Shown here piece after piece: positions 42,755 to 51,222 of a DNA stretch of 64,000 nucleotides. The number at the start of each line of letters is the position of its first letter. Position 1 is the stretch's first letter. Position numbers and translations under genes: made by a program. The notes under the pieces are model-generated. The model was not told the DNA's origin and ran no database searches. It saw only the letters and a program-made list of their open reading frames with translations. The stretch comes from JADKCL01 sp046329055 (GTDB lineage: Bacteria; Bacteroidota; Bacteroidia; J057; JADKCL01), in contig JAXLVK010000023.1 of NCBI GenBank assembly GCA_046329055.1, forward strand, positions 1-64,000, written 5' to 3'.

Positions 42755-43888
42755 CTATTCGCCGCCATCCTCCTCGCTTTCCACCATCTCTTCTTCCTCC
42801 TCTTCTGCTTGGATATCAGCAGGTATGTGCCTGCGGTCGCGGGCTTTGGGGTTGAACAGCGACCCCTCTTGCAAGTCGAGGTTGTCGCGGCGCTCCCGGT
42901 AGATGTCCATTGCTTTGTACATCGCATGGACGAAGCTCGCAGGGTCGGCCTCTCCCTTGCCAGCGAGGTTGTAGGCCACGCCATGGTCAGGTGAGGTGCG
43001 CACCACGGGCAGGCCCGCAGTGAAGTTGACACCCTCGAACCCGGCCATGAGCTTGAAGGGGATGAGCCCTTGGTCATGGTACATGGCGAGGATGGCGTCA
43101 AATTTCTTGAAGGTGCCCATCCCGAAGAATCCGTCAGCGCTGTAGGGGCCCATCGCAAAAATGCGCTCCCGTTGTGCGTCTTCGACGGCCTTCTGGATTT
43201 TCTCCTTGTCTTCACGGCCAAGCAGGCCATTGTCACCCGCGTGCGGATTCAGACCGAGGACGGCGATCTTAGGCTTCTCCACATTGAAGTCCGTCTTGAG
43301 GGACATGTTCATGATGCGGAGTTTCTTCATGATCGTCTCCACCGTGATGGCCTTGGAGACTTTTTCCAGCGGAATGTGGCCTGTGACCACGGCGACGCGG
43401 ATGCGGTCGTGGATCATGAACATGAGGCTCGTGTCCAAGCCAAATTGCTGGGCGAGGTATTCCGTATGGCCCGGGAATTGGAATTCCGGGCTTTGGATGG
43501 AGCTCTTGTCGATGGGCAGGGTGACGAGTGCGTCGATTTCCCCAGCCTTGAGGTCGTTCACAGCAGCCCGCAGCGCCTCGAATGCGCCCTTGCCAGCCTC
43601 AGCGGATGGTTTCCCCGGCTCCACGTTCTCGGCATTGGTGATGCACTCGATCACGGAGACCTTCTTGGGTTGGGCCTGATTCGGCTGCTGGATGACGTTG
43701 TAAGAGAACTTGTCCACGCTCAGCAGCTTGCGATAGACATTGAGCACCTTGGAGGAGCCGTACACGATGGGTGTACAGATTTCCTTCAGGCGCGGCTCAG
43801 TCAGCCCCTGGATCACCAGTTCGGGCCCGATGCCGTTGAAATCTCCGATGGAGATGCCTATTCTGAGGACTTTTCTCGGTTTTTGCAT
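42755..43888 (-). CDS. pdxA: 4-hydroxythreonine-4-phosphate dehydrogenase
   Basis: This 377-residue enzyme oxidises 4-phosphohydroxy-threonine in DXP-dependent pyridoxal phosphate synthesis. Metal and active-site motifs are present: GISIGDFNGIGPEL, VTGHIPLEKV (His), LNPHAGDNGLLG (His) and MYHDQGLIPFK (His). The last ~35 residues are an acidic tail (EAEEEEEEMVESEEDGGE-like) beyond the usual ~330. The tail does not touch known active-site residues and is probably disordered. It lies upstream of yceD by 91 nt and 62 nt after the pepA stop. Confidence 0.95.
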   Translation of the reverse strand: MQKPRKVLRIGISIGDFNGIGPELVIQGLTEPRLKEICTPIVYGSSKVLNVYRKLLSVDKFSYNVIQQPNQAQPKKVSVIECITNAENVEPGKPSAEAGKGAFEALRAAVNDLKAGEIDALVTLPIDKSSIQSPEFQFPGHTEYLAQQFGLDTSLMFMIHDRIRVAVVTGHIPLEKVSKAITVETIMKKLRIMNMSLKTDFNVEKPKIAVLGLNPHAGDNGLLGREDKEKIQKAVEDAQRERIFAMGPYSADGFFGMGTFKKFDAILAMYHDQGLIPFKLMAGFEGVNFTAGLPVVRTSPDHGVAYNLAGKGEADPASFVHAMYKAMDIYRERRDNLDLQEGSLFNPKARDRRHIPADIQAEEEEEEMVESEEDGGE

Positions 43889-43950
43889 AGAAAGGGTAAA
43901 GGTTGCGTGACCTCTGCTTCAATGGCAGGGCCGGTGCTCCCGAAGGCGGA

Positions 43951-45393
43951 TCAGTAATTGCTCAGGAACTCCGTGAGCAGGCGCACGCCAACTCCAGTTC
44001 CGTTTTTGCCACGGTAGCTGTCTGCGGAGGAGAGGAAGCTAGGCCCGGCAATGTCAATGTGGATCCAGGGATAATCGGTGAACTGCTCGAGGAATTTTCC
44101 AGCAGTGATGCAGCCGCCTGAGCTGCCACCGATGTTTTTCATATCGGCAATGTCGCTCTTGAGCTGATCCTTGTATTCCTCCCAGAGGGGGAGTTCCACG
44201 AGGCGCTCATAGACACGCTGTCCAGCGGCTTGGAGGGCCTGCTTGGTCGTGGCGGGAGCGGTGCCCATGAAGGCGCTGCCGTGATAGCCCACCGCGACGA
44301 TCTGCGCACCGGTGAGGGTGGCGAGGTCGATCACGAGTTCAGGCTTGTATTTCTTCGCATAAGCCAATGCATCGGCCAAGATCATGCGGCCTTCGGCATC
44401 GGTGTTGAGCACTTCGACTGTGGAGCCGTCGTACATCTTGATCACATCGCCAGGGGTGTAGGCGTTTTCGCCGGGACGGTTGTCCGTGGCAGGCACCAAA
44501 CCGATCACATGCACTGGCAGTTCGAGGGCGGCAATGGAGCACATGGTGCAAATGGTGGCAGCAGCGCCAGCCATGTCGCTCTTCATGGAGTCCATGCTGT
44601 TCGGCGTGGGCTTGAGGCTCAAACCACCAGTGTCGAACACCACACCCTTGCCAACGATGACCACAGGCCGCTTGTTTTTCGGCTTGGCGGGCTTGTACTC
44701 CATGATGGTGAAGGTGGGCGGGTCGATGCTGCCGTAGTTCACCGCGAGCAAGCCGCCCATCTTCAGGGACTCGATCTTCTTTTTGTCAAAGACCTCGGTG
44801 CTGAACCCGTACTCCTTGCCCAGTTCCACGGCCTTGGCAGCGAGTGCCTTGGCGGTGAGGGTGATCACGGGTTCGTTGACGAGATCGCGTGCAGTGGTGA
44901 CCGCCTTGGCGATCTTGCCTGCACGCTCCACCAATGCCGTTCCATTCTTGAGGTCGGAAATCACAGTGGCGGATGCCAGGGTGTTTGCCTCTTTCTTGGA
45001 CTTGTAGCGAAGGAACTGGTAGTTGCTCAGGAAGATGGACTCGGCGATGGCCACGATCTGCGCTTCATCGCCCTTGGCGAGGCCAGGGTATGAAATTGCC
45101 AGTTTCTTGAAGTTGTGGTCGTTTGCCAGCGTGGTTGCGTTGTAGCTACCCTTGCGAAGGCCCTCGCAGATGTCGCTCGGGTTTCCGAGTCCTATCAAAG
45201 CTAGGCTGATGGATCCATCGAAGCGGTAGGTTTGCAGGCCCTTTTCGGCGGCGGCGGCATCCACTTGGAGGTCGCAACCGAGAGAGCCATTCACATATTC
45301 CGCAGCCTGGGCCACGTTGGCATTGGAGACAAAGACCACAAACAGGAGGTCTTTCGCTGCCTTGGGCGCCTTGCCAGCATGCTTGAGTTCCAT
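43951..45393 (-). CDS. pepA: Leucyl aminopeptidase (M17)
   Basis: This 480-residue cytoplasmic, hexameric, two-metal peptidase removes N-terminal residues. Catalytic motifs are intact: VIVGKGVVFDTGGLSLKP (Lys and Asp metal ligands), then SDMAGAAA and the signature NTDAEGRMILADAL, with ATLTGAQIVAVG after it. The N-terminal domain is shorter and divergent, as usual. It is divergent from rsmA, with only 48 bp between the start codons and a shared palindromic TAAATTTA. Confidence 0.96.
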   Translation of the reverse strand: MELKHAGKAPKAAKDLLFVVFVSNANVAQAAEYVNGSLGCDLQVDAAAAEKGLQTYRFDGSISLALIGLGNPSDICEGLRKGSYNATTLANDHNFKKLAISYPGLAKGDEAQIVAIAESIFLSNYQFLRYKSKKEANTLASATVISDLKNGTALVERAGKIAKAVTTARDLVNEPVITLTAKALAAKAVELGKEYGFSTEVFDKKKIESLKMGGLLAVNYGSIDPPTFTIMEYKPAKPKNKRPVVIVGKGVVFDTGGLSLKPTPNSMDSMKSDMAGAAATICTMCSIAALELPVHVIGLVPATDNRPGENAYTPGDVIKMYDGSTVEVLNTDAEGRMILADALAYAKKYKPELVIDLATLTGAQIVAVGYHGSAFMGTAPATTKQALQAAGQRVYERLVELPLWEEYKDQLKSDIADMKNIGGSSGGCITAGKFLEQFTDYPWIHIDIAGPSFLSSADSYRGKNGTGVGVRLLTEFLSNY

Positions 45394-45425
45394 TCTTAGT
45401 TCTCGGAGTTTTAAAAATGAGCCGC

Positions 45426-45433
45426 TAAATTTA
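45426..45433. promoter_or_regulatory. Shared promoter-like TAAATTTA, pepA/rsmA
   Basis: The box is its own reverse complement and could serve both divergent genes. It lies 8 nt before the rsmA ATG and 32 nt before the pepA ATG. Confidence 0.35.
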
Positions 45434-45441
45434 CGAGGGAA

Positions 45442-46206
45442 ATGCAGAATCTAAAACCGAAGAAGCACCTAGGCCAGCATTTTTTGGCGGACGAGAACAT
45501 TGCCCGCAAGATCGTTTCCCTGTTGAATGTGAACGTGGAAGGTCCAGTGGTCGAAATTGGGCCGGGGATGGGCGTGTTGACGAAGTATTTGGTGGAGCGA
45601 TTTGAGGAAGTATGGGTCGTGGAGTTTGACCCGGATGCCGTAGCCTACCTTCAGGAGCGGTTTTCTGGCACCGGACTGCGCATCTTCCATTCGGACTTCC
45701 TCAAGTGGGATTTCGGGCAATTGGAGGGGCGCAAGGCGAGGTTCATCGGCAACCTTCCTTATAATGTGTCCTCGCCCATTTTTTTCCGGCTGTTGGAGGA
45801 ACGTCAGTCCGTGGAGCAGGGCGTTTTCATGGTGCAAAAGGAGGTCGCGGACAGAATCTGCGCCCCCGCAGGACTCGCTGGCAAGGAAGGAGGCATCCTC
45901 ACGGTGCTAGTGGACGCATTTTACCACCGCAAAAACCAGTTCAAGGTGCCGCCGACTGTGTTTCGTCCGCCGCCGAAGGTCGTGAGCGCAGTGTTCACTT
46001 TGGAGGCCAAGGCAGGGGTGGAGGCAGATTTCGAGCGGCTCCGCAGGGTGGTGAAGGCTGCCTTCGGTCAGCGCCGGAAGACTTTGAGAAATGCCTTGAA
46101 GGGGATCGAATTCACTGCTGAATTGCCCGAAGGGATCCTCGAGCGCCGCGCAGAGACCCTGAGTACAGAGGAGTTTTTGCATTTGGCTGCCTTGATGGAG
46201 GGATAA
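45442..46206 (+). CDS. rsmA: 16S rRNA dimethyladenosine transferase
   Basis: This 254-residue SAM methyltransferase dimethylates A1518 and A1519 of 16S rRNA. N-terminal KKHLGQHFL, SAM loop EIGPGMGVLT, VVEFDPDAV, the catalytic NLPYNVSSP (NLPY) and the RPPPKVVSAVF segment are all present. Complete length. Divergent from pepA, which separates it from pdxA, its usual Bacteroidota neighbour. Confidence 0.97.
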   Translation: MQNLKPKKHLGQHFLADENIARKIVSLLNVNVEGPVVEIGPGMGVLTKYLVERFEEVWVVEFDPDAVAYLQERFSGTGLRIFHSDFLKWDFGQLEGRKARFIGNLPYNVSSPIFFRLLEERQSVEQGVFMVQKEVADRICAPAGLAGKEGGILTVLVDAFYHRKNQFKVPPTVFRPPPKVVSAVFTLEAKAGVEADFERLRRVVKAAFGQRRKTLRNALKGIEFTAELPEGILERRAETLSTEEFLHLAALMEG

Positions 46207-46373
46207 TTTTTTAGTATTTGGCTATATTTTTGATAATTAGTATTGCTTTTTTGAAAATTTAGGCGTTGTTTTGAGCCATCGAATAGCAAATCGCCCTGCG
46301 ACAATACAATTGCGATACTTCCAGAGCGAGGAAGGAATTGAGGGGTAGGGGAGGAATGTAATCGAATGCAACG

Positions 46374-47366
46374 ATGTCTGGATTGAATCCGACCTTGGTG
46401 AATTCCATCAGGTCAGTCATTGAATATGCTAGGACCCACGTGTACCGCATGGCCAATACGGTATTGCTGGAGTCGTATTGGAAAATCGGCCGATTGATCG
46501 TGGAGGATGAGCAGGACGGCGCTCATCGTGCCGGCTATGGGAAATCGACCTTGAAGAATCTGGCAAAGCAGCTCACGGAGGACTATGGGAAGGGTTTTGA
46601 TGAGAGCAATCTCCGAAACATGCGCTCCTTTTTCCTAGCTTTTCCAAAATGTGACGCATTGCGTCACGAATTGAGTTGGACGCATTATCGGCTTCTGAGT
46701 CGGATTGAAAATGAAAACAAACGGAGCTATTATTTGGACAACAGCATTCATTGTGGCTGGAATAGCAGGGTGCTTCAGCGGCAAATCAACAACATGTCCT
46801 ATGAGCGATGTGTGTCTTACCCCATTCCAGAAAGTCCGATCCTACCTGAGCATCTGATCAAGGATCCATACATCTTCGATTTCCTCGGAGTTCCACCTGA
46901 TACCAAGACCTCAGAAAGTGATTTGGAGTCTGCGATCATTGATCAGATCAGGGAATTCTTGCTCGAAATGGGCAAGGGCTTTGCCTTTGTGGGAAGGCAG
47001 GTGCGGATTGCATCGGATACTTCGGATTTTTTCATCGACTTGGTCTTCTACAATTATATCCTGAAGTGCTTTGTCATCATCGACCTGAAAATGGGATGTC
47101 TGACTCATCAGGACATCGGGCAGATGGACATGTACGTGCGGATGTACGATGACCTCAAGCGTGGGCCCGGAGACAATCCCACCATGGGCATCCTCTTGTG
47201 CGCTGAAAAGGACGAAACCATTGTGAAGTACTCTGTCTTGGCAGAGAGCAAGCAAATTTTTGCGAGTCAATACCTGCTCTACCTGCCGCAAGTGGCCGAA
47301 CTTCAGCGCATCATCGACCAAGGGCGGGAGCGGCATGCGAGGAGAACATCGGCGGGTGGTTCCTGA
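46374..47366 (+). CDS. PDDEXK-type nuclease family protein (DUF1016/YhcG)
   Basis: This 330-residue protein has an N-terminal helical domain (ANTVLLESYWKIGRLIVEDEQDG, LRNMRSFFLAFP, WTHYRLLSRI) and a C-terminal PDDEXK-like core: FAFVGRQVRI, DFFIDLVFYNYILKCFVIIDLKMG (here split as DFFIDLVFY then FVIIDLKMG), then GQMDMYV. The Asp and IDLK motif supply the expected metal ligands. Members occur alone or next to restriction-modification or phage genes; their role is unclear. Here it stands alone and is somewhat more AT-rich than its neighbours, so it may have been acquired. No partner methylase or integrase is near. Confidence 0.85.
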   Translation: MSGLNPTLVNSIRSVIEYARTHVYRMANTVLLESYWKIGRLIVEDEQDGAHRAGYGKSTLKNLAKQLTEDYGKGFDESNLRNMRSFFLAFPKCDALRHELSWTHYRLLSRIENENKRSYYLDNSIHCGWNSRVLQRQINNMSYERCVSYPIPESPILPEHLIKDPYIFDFLGVPPDTKTSESDLESAIIDQIREFLLEMGKGFAFVGRQVRIASDTSDFFIDLVFYNYILKCFVIIDLKMGCLTHQDIGQMDMYVRMYDDLKRGPGDNPTMGILLCAEKDETIVKYSVLAESKQIFASQYLLYLPQVAELQRIIDQGRERHARRTSAGGS

Positions 47367-47395
47367 TGGGGTGTAATTTCTCCTCTGGCTTGGCT

Positions 47396-47402
47396 TAATT
47401 TG
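47396..47402 (+). promoter_or_regulatory. -7-like box TTAATTTG, aminotransferase gene
   Basis: The box (47395-47402) ends 4 nt before the ATG at 47407. Confidence 0.4.
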
Positions 47403-47406
47403 CCGC

Positions 47407-48498
47407 ATGGCGAATTCCAAAGCCCCTCTTATCCTGAATCCTGGCCCGGTCGCGGTGCCTCGGTACGTGATCGAAGCCATCGGGCAGCCGGTGGTTCACC
47501 AACGCTCTTCGGCGTTTGAAGAGATGTTCAACCAGCTCCAGGGCGACCTGCAATACGTCTTTCAGACGGAGCACCTCGTCATGGCCATGCCCGGCTCAGG
47601 AACCTTTGGGGTGGAATCTGCCATCTTCAGCCTCTTCAAACCCGGTGACCAAGTCGCAATTCCTGCCATGGGCAAGTTTTCCCAGCGTTGGGTGGCGTTT
47701 GCGATTCAATTGGGGCTGGATGTCGTGCCGCTCGGGGTCACGTGGGGGCATGCCTTCACATTGAATTATGTGCAGCAAGTCCTGGAGGAGTATCCCAAGC
47801 TCAAGGGCTGGGTGCTGACCCACGTGGAGACCTCGACGGGTGTGGCAATTGACTTGGAAGAGATCGCCTTTGCCATACGACAGGCCGCACCGAATCAGCT
47901 CATCGTGGTCGATGCCATCTGCACAGTCGGGATACAGCCGCTTTATATGGATGCCTGGGGCCTGGACGTGGTGGTCGCCGCGAGCCAAAAGGGCTTCCTC
48001 AATCCTACAGGGACGGTTTTTGTGGCAGTGAGCCCCTTGGCTGCCAACGCTTTGATCTATCCAGAGGCTGCGGACTACCGTGACCTCGGACATTATTTCC
48101 GGTACCTGATCCAAGGCTCCTACCCATTCACGCCACCCACGCAACTGTTTTATGGCGTGCAGGCGGCATTGGCACGCATCCGTGAGGAGACCCTGCCCGT
48201 GCTCTGGAACCGGACCCATGCAATGAGTCGCTATTTCAAGCGCGCAATCCAGGATATGGGTGGCGCGATCTTCGGAGAAGGCAACGCGGACGCACTCACC
48301 GTGCTGAGTTTTGGCAGGCAGAGCCACGACCGCATCCGGGAGGCCCTGGTCATGCGGCATGGCATCGAAACGGCTGATGGTCAAGACCAATTGCAGGACT
48401 TGGTCATCCGCGTGGGACACTTCGGGCCAGTGACGTTGGCGGATATGGAGGCCTGCATCCATGCCCTGAAGCAAGAAGTGGAGGTGAAACAATCATGA
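47407..48498 (+). CDS. Class V aminotransferase (alanine-glyoxylate/serine-pyruvate type)
   Basis: This 363-residue PLP enzyme of the AGXT/SPT group begins with LILNPGPVAVPRYVIEA, which fits its class. GSGTFGVES gives the phosphate contact, THVETSTGV and VDAICTVG (Asp stacking on the ring) follow, and the Schiff-base Lys is in AASQKGFLNPTG. Possible substrates are alanine/glyoxylate, serine/pyruvate or phosphoserine-like amines. The stop overlaps the ATG of the dehydrogenase at 48495 (ATGA), so both work together, most simply in serine or glycerate metabolism. Confidence 0.9.
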   Translation: MANSKAPLILNPGPVAVPRYVIEAIGQPVVHQRSSAFEEMFNQLQGDLQYVFQTEHLVMAMPGSGTFGVESAIFSLFKPGDQVAIPAMGKFSQRWVAFAIQLGLDVVPLGVTWGHAFTLNYVQQVLEEYPKLKGWVLTHVETSTGVAIDLEEIAFAIRQAAPNQLIVVDAICTVGIQPLYMDAWGLDVVVAASQKGFLNPTGTVFVAVSPLAANALIYPEAADYRDLGHYFRYLIQGSYPFTPPTQLFYGVQAALARIREETLPVLWNRTHAMSRYFKRAIQDMGGAIFGEGNADALTVLSFGRQSHDRIREALVMRHGIETADGQDQLQDLVIRVGHFGPVTLADMEACIHALKQEVEVKQS

Positions 48499-49436
48499 AC
48501 ATCCTGCTGATCGATGCATTCCCAGCTGCGATGGTGGAGAAACTCGCAGCCCTCGGGCATCCGGTGCGGTACGAGCCGGACTGGACCCGGGAGCAGGTCC
48601 TCGCCAATGTAAATGAGGTGGACATCCTGGTGATGAACTCCAAGGTCAATGCCGACCAAGCCCTGTTGGATGCCGGACCGCGGCTCAAAATGGTGTGCAG
48701 GGCAGGTGTGGGCATGGATCATTTCGACCTCCCGCTGTTGGCTTCCCGTGGAGTCATCGCCTTCAATACCCCCGGGGCAAATGCCATCCCGGTTGCGGAA
48801 CAGGCCGTGGGCATGCTGTTGTCGCTCATGCACCGTATCGCCCGTGCCAATGCGCAGGTTCACAATTGGCAATGGTTGCGTGAGGAAAACCGGGGGACTG
48901 AACTCTACGGCAAGACCGTCGGAATCATCGGCCATGGCAATACCGGGACGCGGATGAGCCGTTGCCTGAGTGGATTTGGCTGCCGGACATTGGCTTATGA
49001 CAAGTACAAGTCGGGATTCGGGGACGGGATGGTGCAGGAGGCGAGTCTGGAACAAATCTGGGAAGAGGCCGACGTCTTGTCCCTCCACATTCCACTCACG
49101 GATGAGACCTTGGGCTGGGTGAATGCCGATTTCCTCGCCCGGTTCCACAAGCCGATCTGGCTGCTGAATCTTTCCCGTGGGCCCATCTTGCCCCTGGAAG
49201 GCTTGATCGCGGCATTGGAGGACGAAAGTGTCATCGCGGCCGGCTTGGATGTGCTTGAAAATGAGCGCCTCGATAAGCTCACCGCCGATCAACGTGGCAG
49301 ATTAGAACGCCTGTTTCAGGATGATAGGGTGATTTTCACTCCGCACATTGGCGGGTGGAGCCACGAGTCCTTGGTGCGGATCAATGACCGAATAGTGGAG
49401 GAAATCGCCGCATTTGTGGGGCAGCGGGTGATCTGA
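48495..49436 (+). CDS. D-2-hydroxyacid dehydrogenase, 3-phosphoglycerate dehydrogenase-like
   Basis: This 313-residue NAD-dependent enzyme has the substrate domain split around a Rossmann core: VGIIGHGNTGTRM (GxGxxG), CRAGVGMDHFD, NTPGANAIPVAEQ, then the catalytic Arg in LNLSRGPIL, Glu in LDVLENE and His in FTPHIGGWS. It has no ACT domain, unlike long SerA proteins. It is translationally coupled to the aminotransferase, giving a two-step route between a hydroxy acid, the keto acid and an amino acid. Phosphoglycerate to phosphoserine is the likely reaction, but glycerate/hydroxypyruvate is possible. Confidence 0.88.
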   Translation: MNILLIDAFPAAMVEKLAALGHPVRYEPDWTREQVLANVNEVDILVMNSKVNADQALLDAGPRLKMVCRAGVGMDHFDLPLLASRGVIAFNTPGANAIPVAEQAVGMLLSLMHRIARANAQVHNWQWLREENRGTELYGKTVGIIGHGNTGTRMSRCLSGFGCRTLAYDKYKSGFGDGMVQEASLEQIWEEADVLSLHIPLTDETLGWVNADFLARFHKPIWLLNLSRGPILPLEGLIAALEDESVIAAGLDVLENERLDKLTADQRGRLERLFQDDRVIFTPHIGGWSHESLVRINDRIVEEIAAFVGQRVI

Positions 49437-49442
49437 GGGCGG

Positions 49443-50900
49443 CTACTTCTTGTTGCCCATGTCCATGAGCCAATTTTCGAGCCGCAACAACTCGCCCGTC
49501 GAGGGGTCAAAGGGGATGTTTTTGTGGAAGGCCTGCAGGTCGGCGAGGTGGCGCTTCGCACCCAGCAACGTCTTCTTCACGTCCAAGCTGTTCTTGTGCC
49601 ATTCCATGAGGATTTGGATCAGCTTCATGGGGCGATAGATTTCGCTGTTTTTCTGGGTGCGCTTGACGAACTGCCTCATGTTCAGGATTTTGGTTTCGAG
49701 GACGTCGTAAAGTCCAGCTTCGAAGAGCACCATGATCTCGTGCAGGCGGAAGGTCAGGTTCCAACCCATCTTGTCTCCCAGCAGCGGCGTGGCATCGTTC
49801 ATGGTGCGCAGTGCCTCGCTGATGCGCCCGGTTTTGAAAAGCAGGCAGCTATTGTTGTAGTGCCAGATGGCGGCTCGGAAAGGCGAGGCGCTGAACCGGG
49901 GGTGTGAAAGGGCCTGCTGGATGATTTCTCCGGCCTTGGTCCAGTCTTCAGCGAAAAATGCGATCCGGAATGCAGTACCCAGGACGATGAGCCAGTTCGT
50001 TTCCTCTCGGGAGAAGTAGGTCATCGTTTCCTCGACATAGCTCTGCGCCTCCTTCAGGTCACCCTTGCGCAGGGAAGACTCGGTGAGTTGGAAGTAGGCA
50101 CTGCCGAGGCGCTGCTTGGAGCGGACCGCCGGTTCCTTGCGGATGAGTTCGAGTTGCCGCTTGCAGTACTCCTGCGCCTCACCATATTTATATGTGTACT
50201 GCAGGAACAGGATCTTCGATAGGAGAAAGTAGTAGCGAGCGAGCGGAGACTCCGTCTCGTCGGCAATGACCTCGATCTTGGCGATGTTCTGTTCGATCTC
50301 GGCGAGCTGATCGTCCTTGAGCGATGTCTGCGTGAGGATGTTCGTGATGGCGTAGTGGTGCAGGGCGGCCTCATTGACCTTGTAATTGACCTCATTGAGG
50401 CGGAGGAGGTCCTCGGTGCCCTTTTGGAAGTCCTTGACGGAGAGGTTCACGCTTTGGCTGCGGTGCAGGAGCATCTGCGCCCAGAAGTGCTCATTGTGGA
50501 GGCTGAACTTCCGGCCATTGGCCACGACCTGTAGGAGGAGGTTCTTGCTCGCCTTGTACGCACCGCGACCGAGGAGGATTTCGCCTTGCAGGAGCCGCTT
50601 CTTGCCTTGCAGGGATGCGTTGACATAGTCGGCATCGTAATCCGTGACGCTTTTGTCATCGAGGATCACGTCTTCGAGAATGCGCTTGAGCCGCGACTTG
50701 GTGACACGAAATGTGTTTTCGGGCGCCTTTCCATAGAGCTTGTCCGAAAAAAACTCCTCGTCCTTGTCCTTGTACCGTGTAACCAATTCGAAGAGCTTCC
50801 CCACCTTCTCGTATTCGAAGGGTGAAGCGTTCAAATGGTTGCGGATTTGCCGGATTTCGTGGTTTTTGAGCTTCTTGAAGATGTCGTAGATCAGGTCCAT
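49443..50900 (-). CDS. All-helical TPR-like protein of unknown function
   Basis: This 485-residue cytoplasmic protein has no signal or membrane segment. It is almost wholly helical, with helix pairs of TPR type from ~115 to 440 (GAYKASKNLLLQVVANG, ARYYFLLSKILFL, WKEAGEIIQ-like DWTKAGEIIQQAL). An N-terminal helical cap (IRQIRNHLNASPFEYEKVGKLFELV) resembles a module I have seen in other Bacteroidota proteins (recollection). No catalytic motif is visible. It may be a scaffold. It is convergent with the dehydrogenase gene, only 6 nt apart. Confidence 0.75.
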   Translation of the reverse strand: MDLIYDIFKKLKNHEIRQIRNHLNASPFEYEKVGKLFELVTRYKDKDEEFFSDKLYGKAPENTFRVTKSRLKRILEDVILDDKSVTDYDADYVNASLQGKKRLLQGEILLGRGAYKASKNLLLQVVANGRKFSLHNEHFWAQMLLHRSQSVNLSVKDFQKGTEDLLRLNEVNYKVNEAALHHYAITNILTQTSLKDDQLAEIEQNIAKIEVIADETESPLARYYFLLSKILFLQYTYKYGEAQEYCKRQLELIRKEPAVRSKQRLGSAYFQLTESSLRKGDLKEAQSYVEETMTYFSREETNWLIVLGTAFRIAFFAEDWTKAGEIIQQALSHPRFSASPFRAAIWHYNNSCLLFKTGRISEALRTMNDATPLLGDKMGWNLTFRLHEIMVLFEAGLYDVLETKILNMRQFVKRTQKNSEIYRPMKLIQILMEWHKNSLDVKKTLLGAKRHLADLQAFHKNIPFDPSTGELLRLENWLMDMGNKK

Positions 50901-51222
50901 GGGGCACCTAGCGTAGTTAACTTGCTATGAAGTTAGGAAAACATTTCGATTCAATTGCGTAACCGATTCCTTCAAAAGTACATGAAAACGGTGCCAAGTC
51001 GGCGTAACTTGCTTGTGATTAGAGGCGTGGAGTCACGGCTCGAACAGGTTTAGTTTTGGCAATGCTATTGGATTGAAGGAATCTGGGCGTTTCCCTGAAA
51101 TCTACCTATACGTCATGGACTTGAATTTGTTGGGGTAGAGTTTGGAATAATGAAAACCTAGGTTTTATCTTTATCCTCTGTTTTGTCCTTAAAGTGGAAT
51201 TACAATTAATTCGGATGGAATT
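50901..51222. other. Intergenic region upstream of the TonB-receptor locus
   Basis: These 322 bp between divergent genes are AT-rich toward the right end. They contain a 14-bp perfect palindrome at 51153-51166 and a TATCTTTA box close after it. No coding content was recognised. Confidence 0.5.
51153..51166. promoter_or_regulatory. 14-bp perfect palindrome upstream of the TonB receptor gene
   Basis: AAAACCTAGGTTTT is self-complementary, lies 56 nt upstream of the start codon, and could be an operator. No second copy was noticed in the window. Confidence 0.4.
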
